Assembly: GCA_033026295.1 (NCBI GenBank) | Contig: CM065181.1 | Coordinates: 1,364,001 to 1,428,000, forward strand | DNA: 64,000 bases | Reading direction: 5' to 3' | Origin: Channa striata | Taxonomy: Eukaryota; Chordata; Actinopteri; Anabantiformes; Channidae | Part shown: piece after piece, positions 1 to 10,650 of the stretch | Position numbering within the stretch: position 1 is the first letter of the stretch | How the letters are laid out: every line of letters starts with the position of its first letter | Translations under genes and position numbers: made by a program | Notes under the pieces: generated by a model | The model's database searches: none | Seen by the model: only the letters and a program-made list of their open reading frames with translations | What the model was told of the DNA's origin: nothing

Positions 1-159
1 GGCTACTCTCAGTTATATCAGTACATGTTGAAGGAAATGATGAAGGAAATGATGAAGGGATCATTTCCTTAAATTTGTTCACAGTGTTTTCAGATAAACT
101 CCTACTGAAGCAGAACTTTTTTTCTAGGGACTGGAGAACGGTGCACAATAACAATAGAA

Positions 160-603
160 GTGGATTTTGAGTTTTCCAAATTGGGTGTAAAATGCTCAGA
201 GTAAGACTCTCAAATGAGTTATAACTATGTTTAGGTCTGGGGTTTATTGGTTGGCTTGAGTGATAGATTGCTGCTACTCCTCCACCTCGGCCTGAGCTTC
301 TAGGAACATGATAGTTAATTTGACTTGGGGGGGTCGACTCATTTAAACTGACATATTCTTCCTGCTGCAACAAAGTTTCAGTGAGACAAAATAAATCGAA
401 TTGATGATCGCTTATCAAGTCATTTACTAACAGAGATTTAGATGAGAGAGATCTGATTTTTAATAATCCACATTTAATTGTTTTAGTTTTTTGTTCAGTA
501 AGAGGAGCAGTCCTGATTTTTATTAAGTTATTATGATTAACTCCTCTTGTGATCGTTTTTAGTTTGTAAAATTTTGTTAATCGGGGAACAGACACAGTTT
601 CTA
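160..603 (-). pseudogene. LINE endonuclease N-terminal fragment
   Basis: One minus-strand frame is open for about 145 codons without an initiator Met. It reads the typical start of a fish LINE endonuclease: a Leu-Leu-Lys-Ile-Arg-Ser-Leu-Ser stretch, then D-L-F-C-L-T-E-T (the metal-binding Glu motif), then a Gly-Arg-Gly-Gly-Gly-Val-Ala loop. After about base 160 the similarity jumps to a linker region, implying an internal deletion. A fragment in frame with a LINE is a better reading than a host exon, because it follows the esterase block at 701-1515 in the same orientation. Confidence 0.6.
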
Positions 604-700
604 TAGGAATGTGGGAGTTGTGGGGGGATAACGGCGGTAAGGATACTGCAGAGAGGCGTGTAGGACTGGATCTCTGCGTCCTAGGCTCAACTCTGGATTG

Positions 701-1515
701 TCAATCTTTTGGTTGTCTAATAAAATCAGCCATATTTTTTGATAAGACAGAGGCACCATCCAAAGTAGGATGGATGCCATCTCTCCTAATAAGCCTAGGT
801 TTTCCCCAAAAACTTTTCCAATTGTCTATGTAGCCCACATCGTTTGCTGGACACCACCTAGACAGCCAGCGGTTGAATGACGACATGCGGCTATACATGT
901 CGTCACTGATCAGATTTGGCAGGGGTCCAGAGAAAACTACGGAGTCCGACATTGTCTTTGCAAAGTTACACACCGATTCAGTATTAGCTTTAGTGTCCTC
1001 CGATTTGCGTAATCGAGCGTCATTTGTTCCTGCATGAATAATAATCTTACTATATCTACGTTTATTCTTAGACAGGAGTTTCAAATAGGATTCAATGTCG
1101 CCCGCTCTGGCCCCAGGGTAACATTGGACTATGGCCGCTGGCGTCTCTAACTTGACGTTTCTGACTATGGAGTCGCCAATTACCAGAGTTCATTCCTCAG
1201 CGGGTGTGTCGCTGAGTGGGGAAAAACGATTAGAAACGTGAACCGGCTGGTGGTGAACCTCGGGCGTCTGTTTAGCATTAGATCACTTACGAACCGTCAC
1301 CCAGCTGGCCTGGCTTCCCGGCTGCTCGGGTACTGCTGGGGAACAGCTAACAGTGGCTAAGCTAACAGTGGATATGATAGGTTGTACCGGGGCCTGACTA
1401 GCTGGATTGTTTGTCATGGTGCGGTGTCTCGCCTCCAAAGCTGTAATAACCTTATACTTACTAAAATTACCATTATCAGTAAAGGAAGGCAGAGGAAAAA
1501 CTAGACATGTGACAC
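701..1515 (-). pseudogene. SGNH/GDSL-type esterase domain of LINE ORF, broken
   Basis: The minus-strand frame shows the SGNH hydrolase signature blocks: G-D-S at about 1169-1177 followed by I-V-R-N-V, then H-A-G-T-N-D, then the C-terminal D-G-I-H-P-T, which fits the D-x-x-H catalytic pair. Such domains are known in the ORFs of several vertebrate LINEs, where a lipid-esterase role in retrotransposition has been proposed. A TGA at 1190-1192 lies just before the GDS block where family members usually have Arg, and another stop sits further upstream near 1285. The N-terminal part (about 1510-1290) is Pro/Ser/Thr-rich. It is a dead copy, not a host gene. Confidence 0.65.
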
Positions 1516-4440
1516 AGTGAACAAGTCAGAGGAGAGAGAGAGAGAAGGAGACGGAGAAGCCATTTGTAAGTGCTAGGCTAACGAAGCTAAGATCAATTAA
1601 GTTTAGTTAGCATTAGCTAGTTTGTTTAATTATTTCAGGAGAGGAGGTGTTTGCGTAAAACCAATCTCACGTCCCAAGTGATTTAATTTATATTCAGAGA
1701 AATCACTAATTTAGAAAACAACAGCTACGATTAAGCAGCGAACAATCCTTCGGCAGAGACCTCAAACAGTGTGAAGAAACAGGAAGTGGCACAATGCGCT
1801 TACCGCAGGAGGAGTCGGCCGCAGAGATGTTCTTCCAAATGGTATTTAGTGAGACATGTCAGAGAACTACAATACATCCTAAAAATAAAATTAAATTCTG
1901 TAGTAAAACCCCGAACCTTGAACCGTTTTACCCAGGGATCACCTTCCTGTTGCTAAAAGTCCTAACCTTAATCCTACCCAAGGAAATTTCAACATGTGGT
2001 TGGACAGAGCCAGCTGCAAACCTGGAGGCATTTGTTGTAAATTGTGTATATTTACATGTATCAGTTAAACTTTCTGAAACATTCTGTAAGACTTAGTAAA
2101 TACAGTTCGGTACTAGTACAATATTAGCCAATTGAAACTGATATTCTGATGCAGTATAAGCTTAATTATTTTGTTTGAAAAGAAAAAACACTGCCTGTCT
2201 CCTCTTCTTGCGCCCTCCCTCCTCACTTGGTGGCTGTAGAAAAGATTTATGACTGTAACCCTGAGACTCCTTGCAGCCTTTTCACACTAGCACACTAACA
2301 CACAACTCTCAGACTAAAAGCTATAAATGGACAGATTTGCTTAGCTGGAGCAAAGATCAACTTCAGCTCAACATTTGCTAACATCAACATAGACATACAT
2401 AAACAAACCCAAACAAAGATCAGCACATAATCTTCCAGTTGATACAACCTGTGCATGCCTAGAAGAGAGCCAGTGGACTGCTCTGGTGTCTGAGTATGTC
2501 TGGGAATATGGAGTATATGAATGAAGGACATCTACAGGTCTTCAGGTGCACACACAGGAAGGCAGTCAATCTGATTCCAGCTCTCCTTTTCTTTGAGCAC
2601 TGTGGTGTACAATCTAAAATATAACATGCAATAAAAATCTCAATTATTACAACAGAATTTGCATGTCATAAATGAAACTGTTGCAATTATCAGTCAAAAT
2701 ATTATCTAACTAATAATAATAACAATAATAATACATTTTAAAAGATGCCTACAGTTAGTCTACATTTTACAGTTCGGAGATGTTTATTTATAATAATTAG
2801 TATCACTGCCTGAGTATAGTAAGTATACTATCAGGCCTGAAGGATGTATGAGCTGCACTGTTTCACATAGTATAATGCACATTCAATTCTGAAATAATGT
2901 AGTGGGGTACATGGACATGGATGGATTATTCAGGAACCCTTCACCTGTCCGTACCCAGGGCACATTTTTTTCTCAAACATATTTTTGAACTGTAGGAAAA
3001 CTGCAATAAAATAATCGAGTACAGTGAAACAGTATTTTTGTACTTAATGATGACACTCTAGAAATGTAAACTGGTTTCCAGCTTAATTGGCATAGGAACA
3101 TAATTTTGTTTCGAGACAGGGTTGGTTGTACAGATGATGCATACTGAGGAAATTTGTCAGTGCATTCATGAAACAACAGAAAACGACAACACTCAGTGGG
3201 ATTTTCTGTCTTAACTCAGCTGAAAAGCTGATAAATCCACTTGTGTCCAGACAGGACAAGAGCGACTGGACTAACAGTGTATTCAGAGTTTATCAGATGG
3301 ACACAGACACAACTCTGGGTCTTTAAAATGTTCTTGGCTCGGGAAATTTCTGACCTGAGGGGGTGACATGAGACAAAAAGAAATAAGAAAGAAATAAAGA
3401 TAAAACTATTAGCATTAAAATATTGGATAATTCTAAATGTGAATGAGCCAATTGTATCAACAAACAATTTAAAAAGTCAAACCTGATGTTCAACATATCT
3501 AGTTGCTAAGAGGTGTTTACCAGATCCTGTATGTTGGGTGGATACTGAAAACATATAACAGACAGTATGAGAGGTTTGATAATCCCAGCTCCAGCAGTTG
3601 CTGACCGGATTCTCATGGATTGGTGGATTTTGTCCTACGTGAAAAAATACCAACCTGGCTGTGTCTCAGCACACACACACACACTGCTGTCTGATCATCA
3701 TGTAAGAGACACTTACATCATCTAAAGACCTTTGCCGGTCACTCCCCTCTCAGAGAAGCTATTCAAAGCTCCTCAGACAGCTTTCCACATTAGTGATCCG
3801 GAAGATTAAAAACTTTACAAGTGGAGCCTTGTGCAGAAAGAAGAAGAGGTGGATCCAGATAATGAGGAGACAGCGTTCCTGCTGTTATCTGTGTGACTCT
3901 GTAAGAGTTCAGTCAACTGCTGCCTGGGCTTCTCCCTGTTTTAGGCTCCCGTATCTGCAGTCACTACAGATATCTGCTGTGTGGAAGAAAGCTCTGCTGA
4001 TAGGAACCTCCAGGAATGTGGGCAGTGGTCAGTATAAGCAACCCTGTTTTAAAGTTAAAACTATTTAATGGTCTGAGGAATTTTACTATGACTAGAAATG
4101 TTATAGAATTTTGAGACAGGCTCTGGTGTTTTGGTTTTTAGGTTTTGGCCCATCCTGTATTCCCTCTTCAATCTCTTCTTTGATTCTTTATTTTGTGGTG
4201 GGAATAACAGTCTGAACACCTGTGTAACCCACAGTCAATTGCAGAATTGACCATTTCCATTTCACCAAGATCCCTAAATTGCTGCTGCCTTCTCTGAGCC
4301 CCAGCTAATTTAAAATGGACTGAGGTGAAGTGGAAAAGTGTCCTGTGGTCTAATACAAAACAGTTTGTAGAAACCACGGATTCCTTAAAAGGAGATGAGA
4401 TGCAGCACAGAGATAGATATGTGACTGTCCCAACTTTTTG
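1516..4440. other. No gene recognised
   Basis: Short ORFs here (for example 1794-2096 plus and 3793-4068 plus) have no recognisable domain, no flanking splice logic and biased AT composition. I see no clear transposon remnant. Confidence 0.4.
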
Positions 4441-4880
4441 GAGTAGCATTCATCCATCATCTGGAGGTACTTAGGGTCAGGGTGGGCTGGAGACTATCTC
4501 AGCTGTCAAGGGGCGAGATGTGGGGTCCAATCTAAATGGTCAATGGTCTGCACTTATATAGCACTTATGCAGCTGGCTGACACTCACCTGGAGCAACTAA
4601 GTGGGGGATCAGTGTCTTGCTCAAGGACAGTTCGACATGTGACCAGAGGATTGAACCAGCAACTGATTGGTGGACATCCGCCCTACCAACTGCGCCAAAG
4701 TCGCCCAAATGGGGCCCAAATGGGGCCCAAATGGGTCTCTAGTCTGTCTTAGTCTTAGGACCAACACAGATAGATGTACACAGACAACTATTCATATCAG
4801 GTAAGTTCCAACCCTGGACCTTTTAGTTTTGAGGCAGTCCCCTCCATCACCGTGCTGGTGATAGAGAGAATGGTCAAACA
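4441..4880. repeat. Dispersed fish repeat interrupted by a second repeat
   Basis: Bases 4441-4530 and 4735-4830 look like two halves of the fish repeat that starts with a 'ccatccat' stretch and contains 'agctgtcaaggggcgag' and a 'ccaacacagatagat' part. Between them sits a different repeat (4531-4712). The order suggests a nested insertion. Family names are not assigned because I could not search a repeat library. Confidence 0.5.
4531..4712 (+). repeat. Short dispersed repeat with tRNA-like tail
   Basis: It begins near 'tctgcacttatatagcac', runs through 'cagtgtcttgctcaagga', and ends with 'ctaccaactgcgccaaag', which resembles part of a tRNA. Copies of the same layout occur at 10432-10650, 19771-19887 and, partly, 20849-20915 and 23655-23842. 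Confidence 0.6.
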
Positions 4881-5439
4881 AGGAGGCAGAAGGTTGCAAT
4901 TTTATATCCTGGCTACAGCTGCTCACGACTAAAATGACACCAAGAAGTGTTTTCCTGATCTTAGATCTTCTTATTGTCTGTGACGAGATTCCAGTTCACA
5001 AAATGAGATGAAACATACTGGGATGTTGTAATGCAGCTTTGGTTTGAATGTTTGGGTGATTACATTAGGTTATTAATCATTAATTATGCATAGGTTTCTC
5101 CTAAATTCCAAATGTACCAGCAGAGTGGTGCGTTCATGCCCTTGAGAATGACAAGTCATTTCTGATCTAATCTGCAGCAAGATTACGTCTGTCCGACATT
5201 TGTTTGTTCTTTCCAAAACTGGGTTCTGAAATCGGAATTTTTCCTATGCTTAAATTGGGGGGCAGGAAAGTGGAGGTGTGGGAACCACTGCAGAAAGCTA
5301 GAAGGCTGCGGATATGCATCCCCAAACCATGGATACCATATCAGGACAGTGTGATTAAAATTAGGTTTTAATCTAATCAACTGGAGATTGGCTATTTAGG
5401 TGAACAATTTCAATCATTTTGTATGTGCCATGCATGTTT

Positions 5440-5650
5440 TTCCTCCAGCTACAACAGTTCCTTCCCACAGTGCAAACACATCCAATTTAGGTTAATCAAT
5501 GATCTAAATTGCCCACAGGTGTAAATGGGAATGTAAATGGTTGTCTGTCTGTGTGTGTCTTTGCATTGGCCCTGAAATAGACTGGAGACATGTCCACTCG
5601 TGACCATAAAGAGGAGGTTACAGGTAATACATGAATAGACGGATGTTAAT
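5440..5650 (+). repeat. Dispersed fish repeat
   Basis: This stretch has the order 'cccacagtgcaaacaca', 'ggttaatcaatgatctaa', 'attgcccacaggtgtaaatg' and 'ggccctgaaatagactgg'. That is the familiar layout of a very common fish repeat whose other end is rich in 'atggatgg'. An opposite-orientation copy lies at 37068-37400, and its tail part is embedded in each 2.5-kb unit after 53.8 kb. Confidence 0.55.
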
Positions 5651-5687
5651 AGTGGCTTTTGCTAATCATTGTGATCCACTGGCAGTC

Positions 5688-6240
5688 CCCTCCAAAAGTA
5701 CTGGAACAACAAGGTTAATTAATGTTTTTTTGGTATAGACAGAGAACATTTGGGTTTAAGGTAAAGAGATGGAATTAGCTTGTAACTGAAGGTATTTAAA
5801 CAGCACAGAAGGTTTTGTGGAAGATGAAATAGAGCTATATTGAATTTCAAACAACAACAGTAAATGACTACTGGTGGATTTATCCTCGAGGTTTACCTGG
5901 GAATGCTGCATTCGTCATTGAAAAACACCCACAGAACAGGTCAGTGAAGGAAAAAAAAAATAGCCGGTGACAGAAGTTTTGAAAGAGCTGTGAAGAAAAC
6001 ACCCAGTAATAAACAGTTCGGCAGCAGCAGTAAGAAGCAGCCTGTCAGGTTGGAGTTTGTAAAGTAGTACAGAGATGGGTAAGTTTCTGAATGAAGTTTT
6101 GTGGACTGCTGACACCCAGAGGAATCTCTACCAAAGTGATGGAAATGCCAAAGTGTGGAGGATGAAAAGATCTGCTCCATCCAAGTTTATCTGTGGAGGT
6201 GTTGTTATTCTTTGGGCTGCAGGACAGCTTCAAGAACACG
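5688..6240 (+). mobile_element. Tc1/mariner-like transposon relic
   Basis: The left end reads 'cagtcccctccaaaagtact', matching the terminal sequence of a common fish Tc1-like family. Near 6100-6240 the plus strand gives a decayed transposase segment: 'Leu-Tyr-Gln-Ser-Asp-Gly-Asn-Ala-Lys-Val-Trp-Arg', then 'Gly-Gly-Val-Val-Ile-Leu-Trp-Ala', corresponding to the region after the second catalytic Asp in Tc1 transposases. The interior is heavily deleted and the right end is not identifiable. Confidence 0.6.
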
Positions 6241-7424
6241 TTCACTAATCTTCAAAAAGGTTACTGTAACTTTTATACAACAACTTGGACATTGTGCTTC
6301 TGTGTGAATGAACTGTTTATTAAAGTTAGACTACATCTGTTCACTTACAAGTCAGAGAGAAAGGAACATCAATCCACACTGATCTCCTCTTTGTATGGAC
6401 TTCATCCCTTGTTAATAAAAGTTTCTCCTCTGGTACTGTCACATTATCCATGGCTGCAAAGGACTTTGGCACTAGAACATAGACTGTGCTCTTGTCCAGG
6501 CACTAGTTGTAGTCACAGGTACTGGTGTTCTGCTTGGGTGGACACTTGTTGTTTTTGGGCACTTTTGCAGCTGTTGCTCCTGAGCAGACGTAATATAGAT
6601 CTGTGTCAGTTTTGTAAATGTGGCACAGAACTCTTGCTGTTTATCTGTTCGCCTGGCTGAATGTAGTGTTCACAGCAAACCACGTGTGTTCCATTGTTTG
6701 CTTTGAAACTAATCTGTCTTTGTGAAAGACAAACTACCTTCAGTTCTCTTAATGATAACTGACACATTCAGTTGCAGCATTTCAATGATTTGTTGAATTG
6801 GTTTGGCAAAAGGCAAGTGTTTCCCTCAGCAGTTTTCCTCCTTTCCTTTTTGTGTTTCACTTTGAAAGGACTTGACTGCTCTAAACTTAACCCCATCCGA
6901 ATGATGAACGAATAGGAACATGTCCATGCAGCCAACATCTGGCAGAAAGCTTGAGCTTAAAGGATAAAGGAAGTGATTTTCTGTACTGTCAACAGAATGC
7001 CTGTGAGTCCACAATCTGCTTCATCTTCTTCTTTTGTTGCCTTGAGCTCCACTGTTCTCCAACAACCATTAAGATAAGATAAGATAAGACTTATTCCAAT
7101 TCCAATGGTAACCCACTGGAATTGCTCCAGCTTGATCAAATCACATAGTTTAATAGGAAACATCTTTTATTGTGGTATATTAAGGGAAATCAAACACTTT
7201 CAAAAACAGCTTTTATGGCTATAAGACTAATATGTTAAACCCAATTCAAAAAGCCACACATTTCACTCAGTGGCATCTTCTTTCTTTGTAAAAAATGTGG
7301 TCACCATCTGTTTTTAAAAAACTTCCAATGGGGCCAGCCATCTTTTTTGCCGTCTCTGAAGTGGATTTCAGGTGGATTTTATATTTTCTTTTCTTTGAAG
7401 GGGCAATCTGCCCTCAATGATTTT
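6241..7424. other. No gene recognised
   Basis: Short ORFs such as 6193-6660 plus start inside the Tc1 relic and continue into unrecognisable sequence. A small 'gataagataaga' run at about 7073-7090 is the only low-complexity feature. Confidence 0.35.
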
Positions 7425-7700
7425 AAGCAAATTCAATTTAACTTATAAAGTCAATTTACAACAAAGACCCAACAAATCCCCCTTGAGCAGCTATAGGCAG
7501 CAGTGGAGAGGAAAAACTCCCTTTAATGGAAGAAAAATCCAGCAGAACCGGGATCAGGGTGGACAGCCATCTGCCTTGATTGGTTGGGGTAAGTGGAAAG
7601 CAGAGGGAGAGAGGAAGAAGGCAGCAAGAATCACTAAGCAGGTTGGTAGGACCAGCACCTGCACACCAAAAACACACATCTCCAAAGCCGGGGACCCCTG
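7425..7700 (+). repeat. High-copy dispersed repeat ('aggaaaaactccctttaa' family)
   Basis: It contains 'caatttacaacaaagaccc', 'cttgagcagctataggcag' and 'aggaaaaactccctttaa', followed by 'ggatcagggtggacagcc'. Copies of the same repeat occur at 21358-21545, and within both arms of the inverted duplication at 21.6-23.3 kb. Long ORFs here on both strands are by-products of the repeat. Confidence 0.6.
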
Positions 7701-8106
7701 CACAAAAAACAGAAAGAGGGAGGAGACAGTGGATGAGAATGACAACCATGTGAGAAAGAGTTATTGTGCTGTTATTGTATGTACACTGAAAGGAAATATT
7801 TTTGACCTTGTAAAAATGTCCTGATAATGGAAGGGGAAAATTTTACAAGAAATTAATATGTTAGTAATTTTACTTTAAAATGTTGCTTTGATTTTGATGT
7901 GAAATTTGTGCCAAATATTTCCTACACTAATACGTTGCTTGCACATCCTCACAAAAACAAGTAAATTCTACTTTACTTGTTTTCTACTCAGTTCTACTTA
8001 GCGGATGACGTTGGACGAGTTTGTGCTCGTAACAGGCCAGGACTTGTTCCTAAGGCATCAAATGGTGCAGTAACATCCTTTGACGTTACTGTTGGTCGCT
8101 CCACGT

Positions 8107-8204
8107 GAAGCACTATTTGACGGCCTGGAAACAACTGCGTCCAGTATTGACACTGGAAGCACTATTTGACGGCCTGGAAACAATTGCGTCCAGTATTGAC
8201 ACTG
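8107..8204 (+). repeat. Two tandem 49-bp copies
   Basis: Bases 8107-8155 and 8156-8204 are direct copies beginning 'gaagcactatttgacggcc'. They differ at one position (c versus t in 'aacaa[c/t]tgcg'). Confidence 0.85.
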
Positions 8205-10431
8205 GAGGTGCACTTTGGCGTCAGTAGTTTCCTTGACACCACAGGAACAACTTTATTTACACAAAAAAAACTGCATTAAGGTTAGAGAAAACAACTGCAG
8301 GGTAACGTTACATGATGAAACACCAAACTTACAGTGAGGCACAAGAACTTCAGGGTAAGGTTAAGTTAGAAGAAAAATTGCATTAAAACAAAAGGCTGCA
8401 AACAGGAACACCAGGACACACATGATTCCTTAATACAGTATCCACGTGAACCACAGTCATCAAAAAAGTGAACACCGTTGGCCATCTGCTGTGGCCGGTG
8501 TCCTTTGTTTTATTATAACATCCATCACCCCGTCCACCTCCAAACAGGTACCTCATGTGTCTGCATCTAAAAGCCCAAAGCGGTGCTTTTTGACACCTTG
8601 GGATTGAGGCCAGTGATTTTGAGTGGAGGCAGACAATGGCTGCTTAGTTGCTCTTTTAACTGGAAAACTGTGGTGGTGGAGCAGTGTAGTTATGTTTATG
8701 TTGTTGCTTATGTTTGTCACTTTCCTAGTAGCTTGTCAGCGTTTAGTTGTTGAAGACTTAACTTTTAGAGTACTTAACATTCTTAACATTAGCAAACAAC
8801 AGCCACTTAGCAGAGAAAATAGTGTGTGGTGTAGAAATTATAGTCTAGTATTAAGACATAATGAAAACTAAAAATAGATATAAAATGTTTCCATCCTCTT
8901 GGAAGTTTTCACTTTCTATGCACAGATTTAATGTTTGTTGTACAGTTGAAAGTAAAAGAAGCGATAACATATCTCCACATTTACATTTACATCAGCCACA
9001 TGTGAAATGTTTTCACTTTTATCACTTTTGTTTCAGATCAAAGATTCAGTTCTCTATTTTATGGTGAGCCAATGGAGAGAAGCTAATAAAGTAGAAATAA
9101 GATGCATCCATCCATAGTCTTTAACCACGAAATAGATATGCACTGTTTGAGTCCACTAAGATCCTATCATGCTTAATATTGACTGTAACATAGTAAAAAT
9201 ATGCCTCTCTGGATGCATAATTCTATACACACAATGGAACAGCAATATGTTTTCACTGCATTTAATTGTTTGGTTGATTTGTTTGATGTCTCAGCCTCTT
9301 ACCCTCAAACAATAAGTTTAATGTGCATGTTGCATTTGTTCCTGTGCAGAGAAGCCAGTAAAGACAAACTGACAGCCAAGGTTCTTTTCCTTCAGTCAGA
9401 ACTGTTATTTTGCTGCCATCACTTATGGTTTGATACCAACAGCAAAGGTCCTTTTGATATCAACAGCAAAGTATTTCATGGTCCATGCTGATGGTTATGG
9501 AATTCAGTCTTTTGTCCCTTGTTTCAAGTAAACCAAACCAGCTCTATAAACAGTGATTTGTGATTTTCAGGAAGAAAATATCTTAACCTCACACTCAAAG
9601 AACTGACATATTCTGATAAATTACTTTGAAACTCACCTTCTTATAGTTTGACAGAAACACACAGTGCATAATTTTAAACCCCTACTGTGATGGTTTAAGG
9701 GAAAATTATGCAGGACATGCACAACATTCAAGCTGTAATACAAAAGTAATCAACCCAGGACTTGGTGTCTTGTCTCAGGACACTAACATGTAGACACCAG
9801 GAAAAAGGATTGGGAAACTGCATTTTGCCTTGCTTTGTGATTTATGCATATACATGGAGGGCTAGCGTTGTTTGCTTGTTTGCTGGTGCCATGTGCCTAG
9901 GCCTCAGCCATAGATCTGGTGTATTTCCCACTTATACTGGTGTGCTGGGTGGATTATGTCCTGATTGTCTGATTGGAGGAAGGCCGCTCTACTGGACCAA
10001 TGGATGAAGTGGGAGTAACCGGGTGCGGTACCAACGAGTGTGCACACCAATCGCAGAAGGGCATTGGCTGCAGCAGATCTGCATATACACACCCATTAAA
10101 CACAGAACGTAGAGGGAGAGGAGCTAATATGGATGGCGAGAGTAGCAAGTTAGCCTGCCTGACGTCATTTCTGTGTCAGGGGGTGCTGCAGAGGCAACAG
10201 TTTTTGAATGTCTGCGTTGACTAGTGTATCATACTTACCCTACCAAAATCCTTTTTCAACATGTTAACAGTTTTGGAAAGGTCAAAGATTAATATCAAAT
10301 TAAGTCCCTCCTACAGTGTACTGGTAATTGAAGCTGGTCGCTGTGTTACTGTTACGGACAGTACACAGGGACTTCAACAGCAGCTGCAGCTGTAAGGTTA
10401 CCTTTACCTGCAGGTTCTACCTGTTGTTACT
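8205..10431. other. No gene recognised
   Basis: Only short ORFs without domain features are present (9201-9491 plus is the longest). I saw no splice-linked coding pattern. Confidence 0.35.
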
Positions 10432-10650
10432 CAAAGCACTTTACACTGCTTCTTAACTACCCATTCACACACACACACACACAGATGGGGCAGCTGGTGA
10501 GCAGCTGGCCAACACTTACCAGGAGCAACTAAATGGGGTTTCAGTGTCTTGCTCAAGGACATTTTAACATGTGACCGCAAGAGCCAGGAATCAAACCAAC
10601 AACTGTAGGACTGGTGGACGACCGCGCTACCTACTGTGCAATAGTTGTCC
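10432..10650 (+). repeat. Short dispersed repeat with tRNA-like tail
   Basis: It shows 'caaagcactttacactgc', an (ac)n run at about 10469-10484, 'cagtgtcttgctcaagga' and a tail 'gaccgcgctacctactgtg'. It is the same family as 4531-4712 and carries more of the 5' part. Confidence 0.6.

Larger units (their letters stand above)
1..1515 (-). mobile_element. Decayed non-LTR retrotransposon (LINE) with esterase and endonuclease parts
   Basis: Read on the minus strand, this block gives two retrotransposon-like coding stretches in the order expected of a fish LINE: an SGNH/GDSL-esterase region (about 1510 to 700), then the start of an apurinic-type endonuclease (about 603 to 160). A further linker-like stretch lies at about 1-100, in which a Ser-Ser-Phe-Pro segment is duplicated. 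No reverse transcriptase is seen; it would lie beyond base 1 or has been lost. Stops and frame breaks show the copy is dead. The clade (L2/CR1/Rex-like) is inferred from general resemblance to common fish LINEs. The upstream limit near 1515 is where recognisable coding fades. Confidence 0.7.

Noticed and set aside
7417..7824. 135-codon ORF
   Set aside because: Falls in the high-copy 'aggaaaaactccctttaa' repeat; similar ORFs arise in its other copies.
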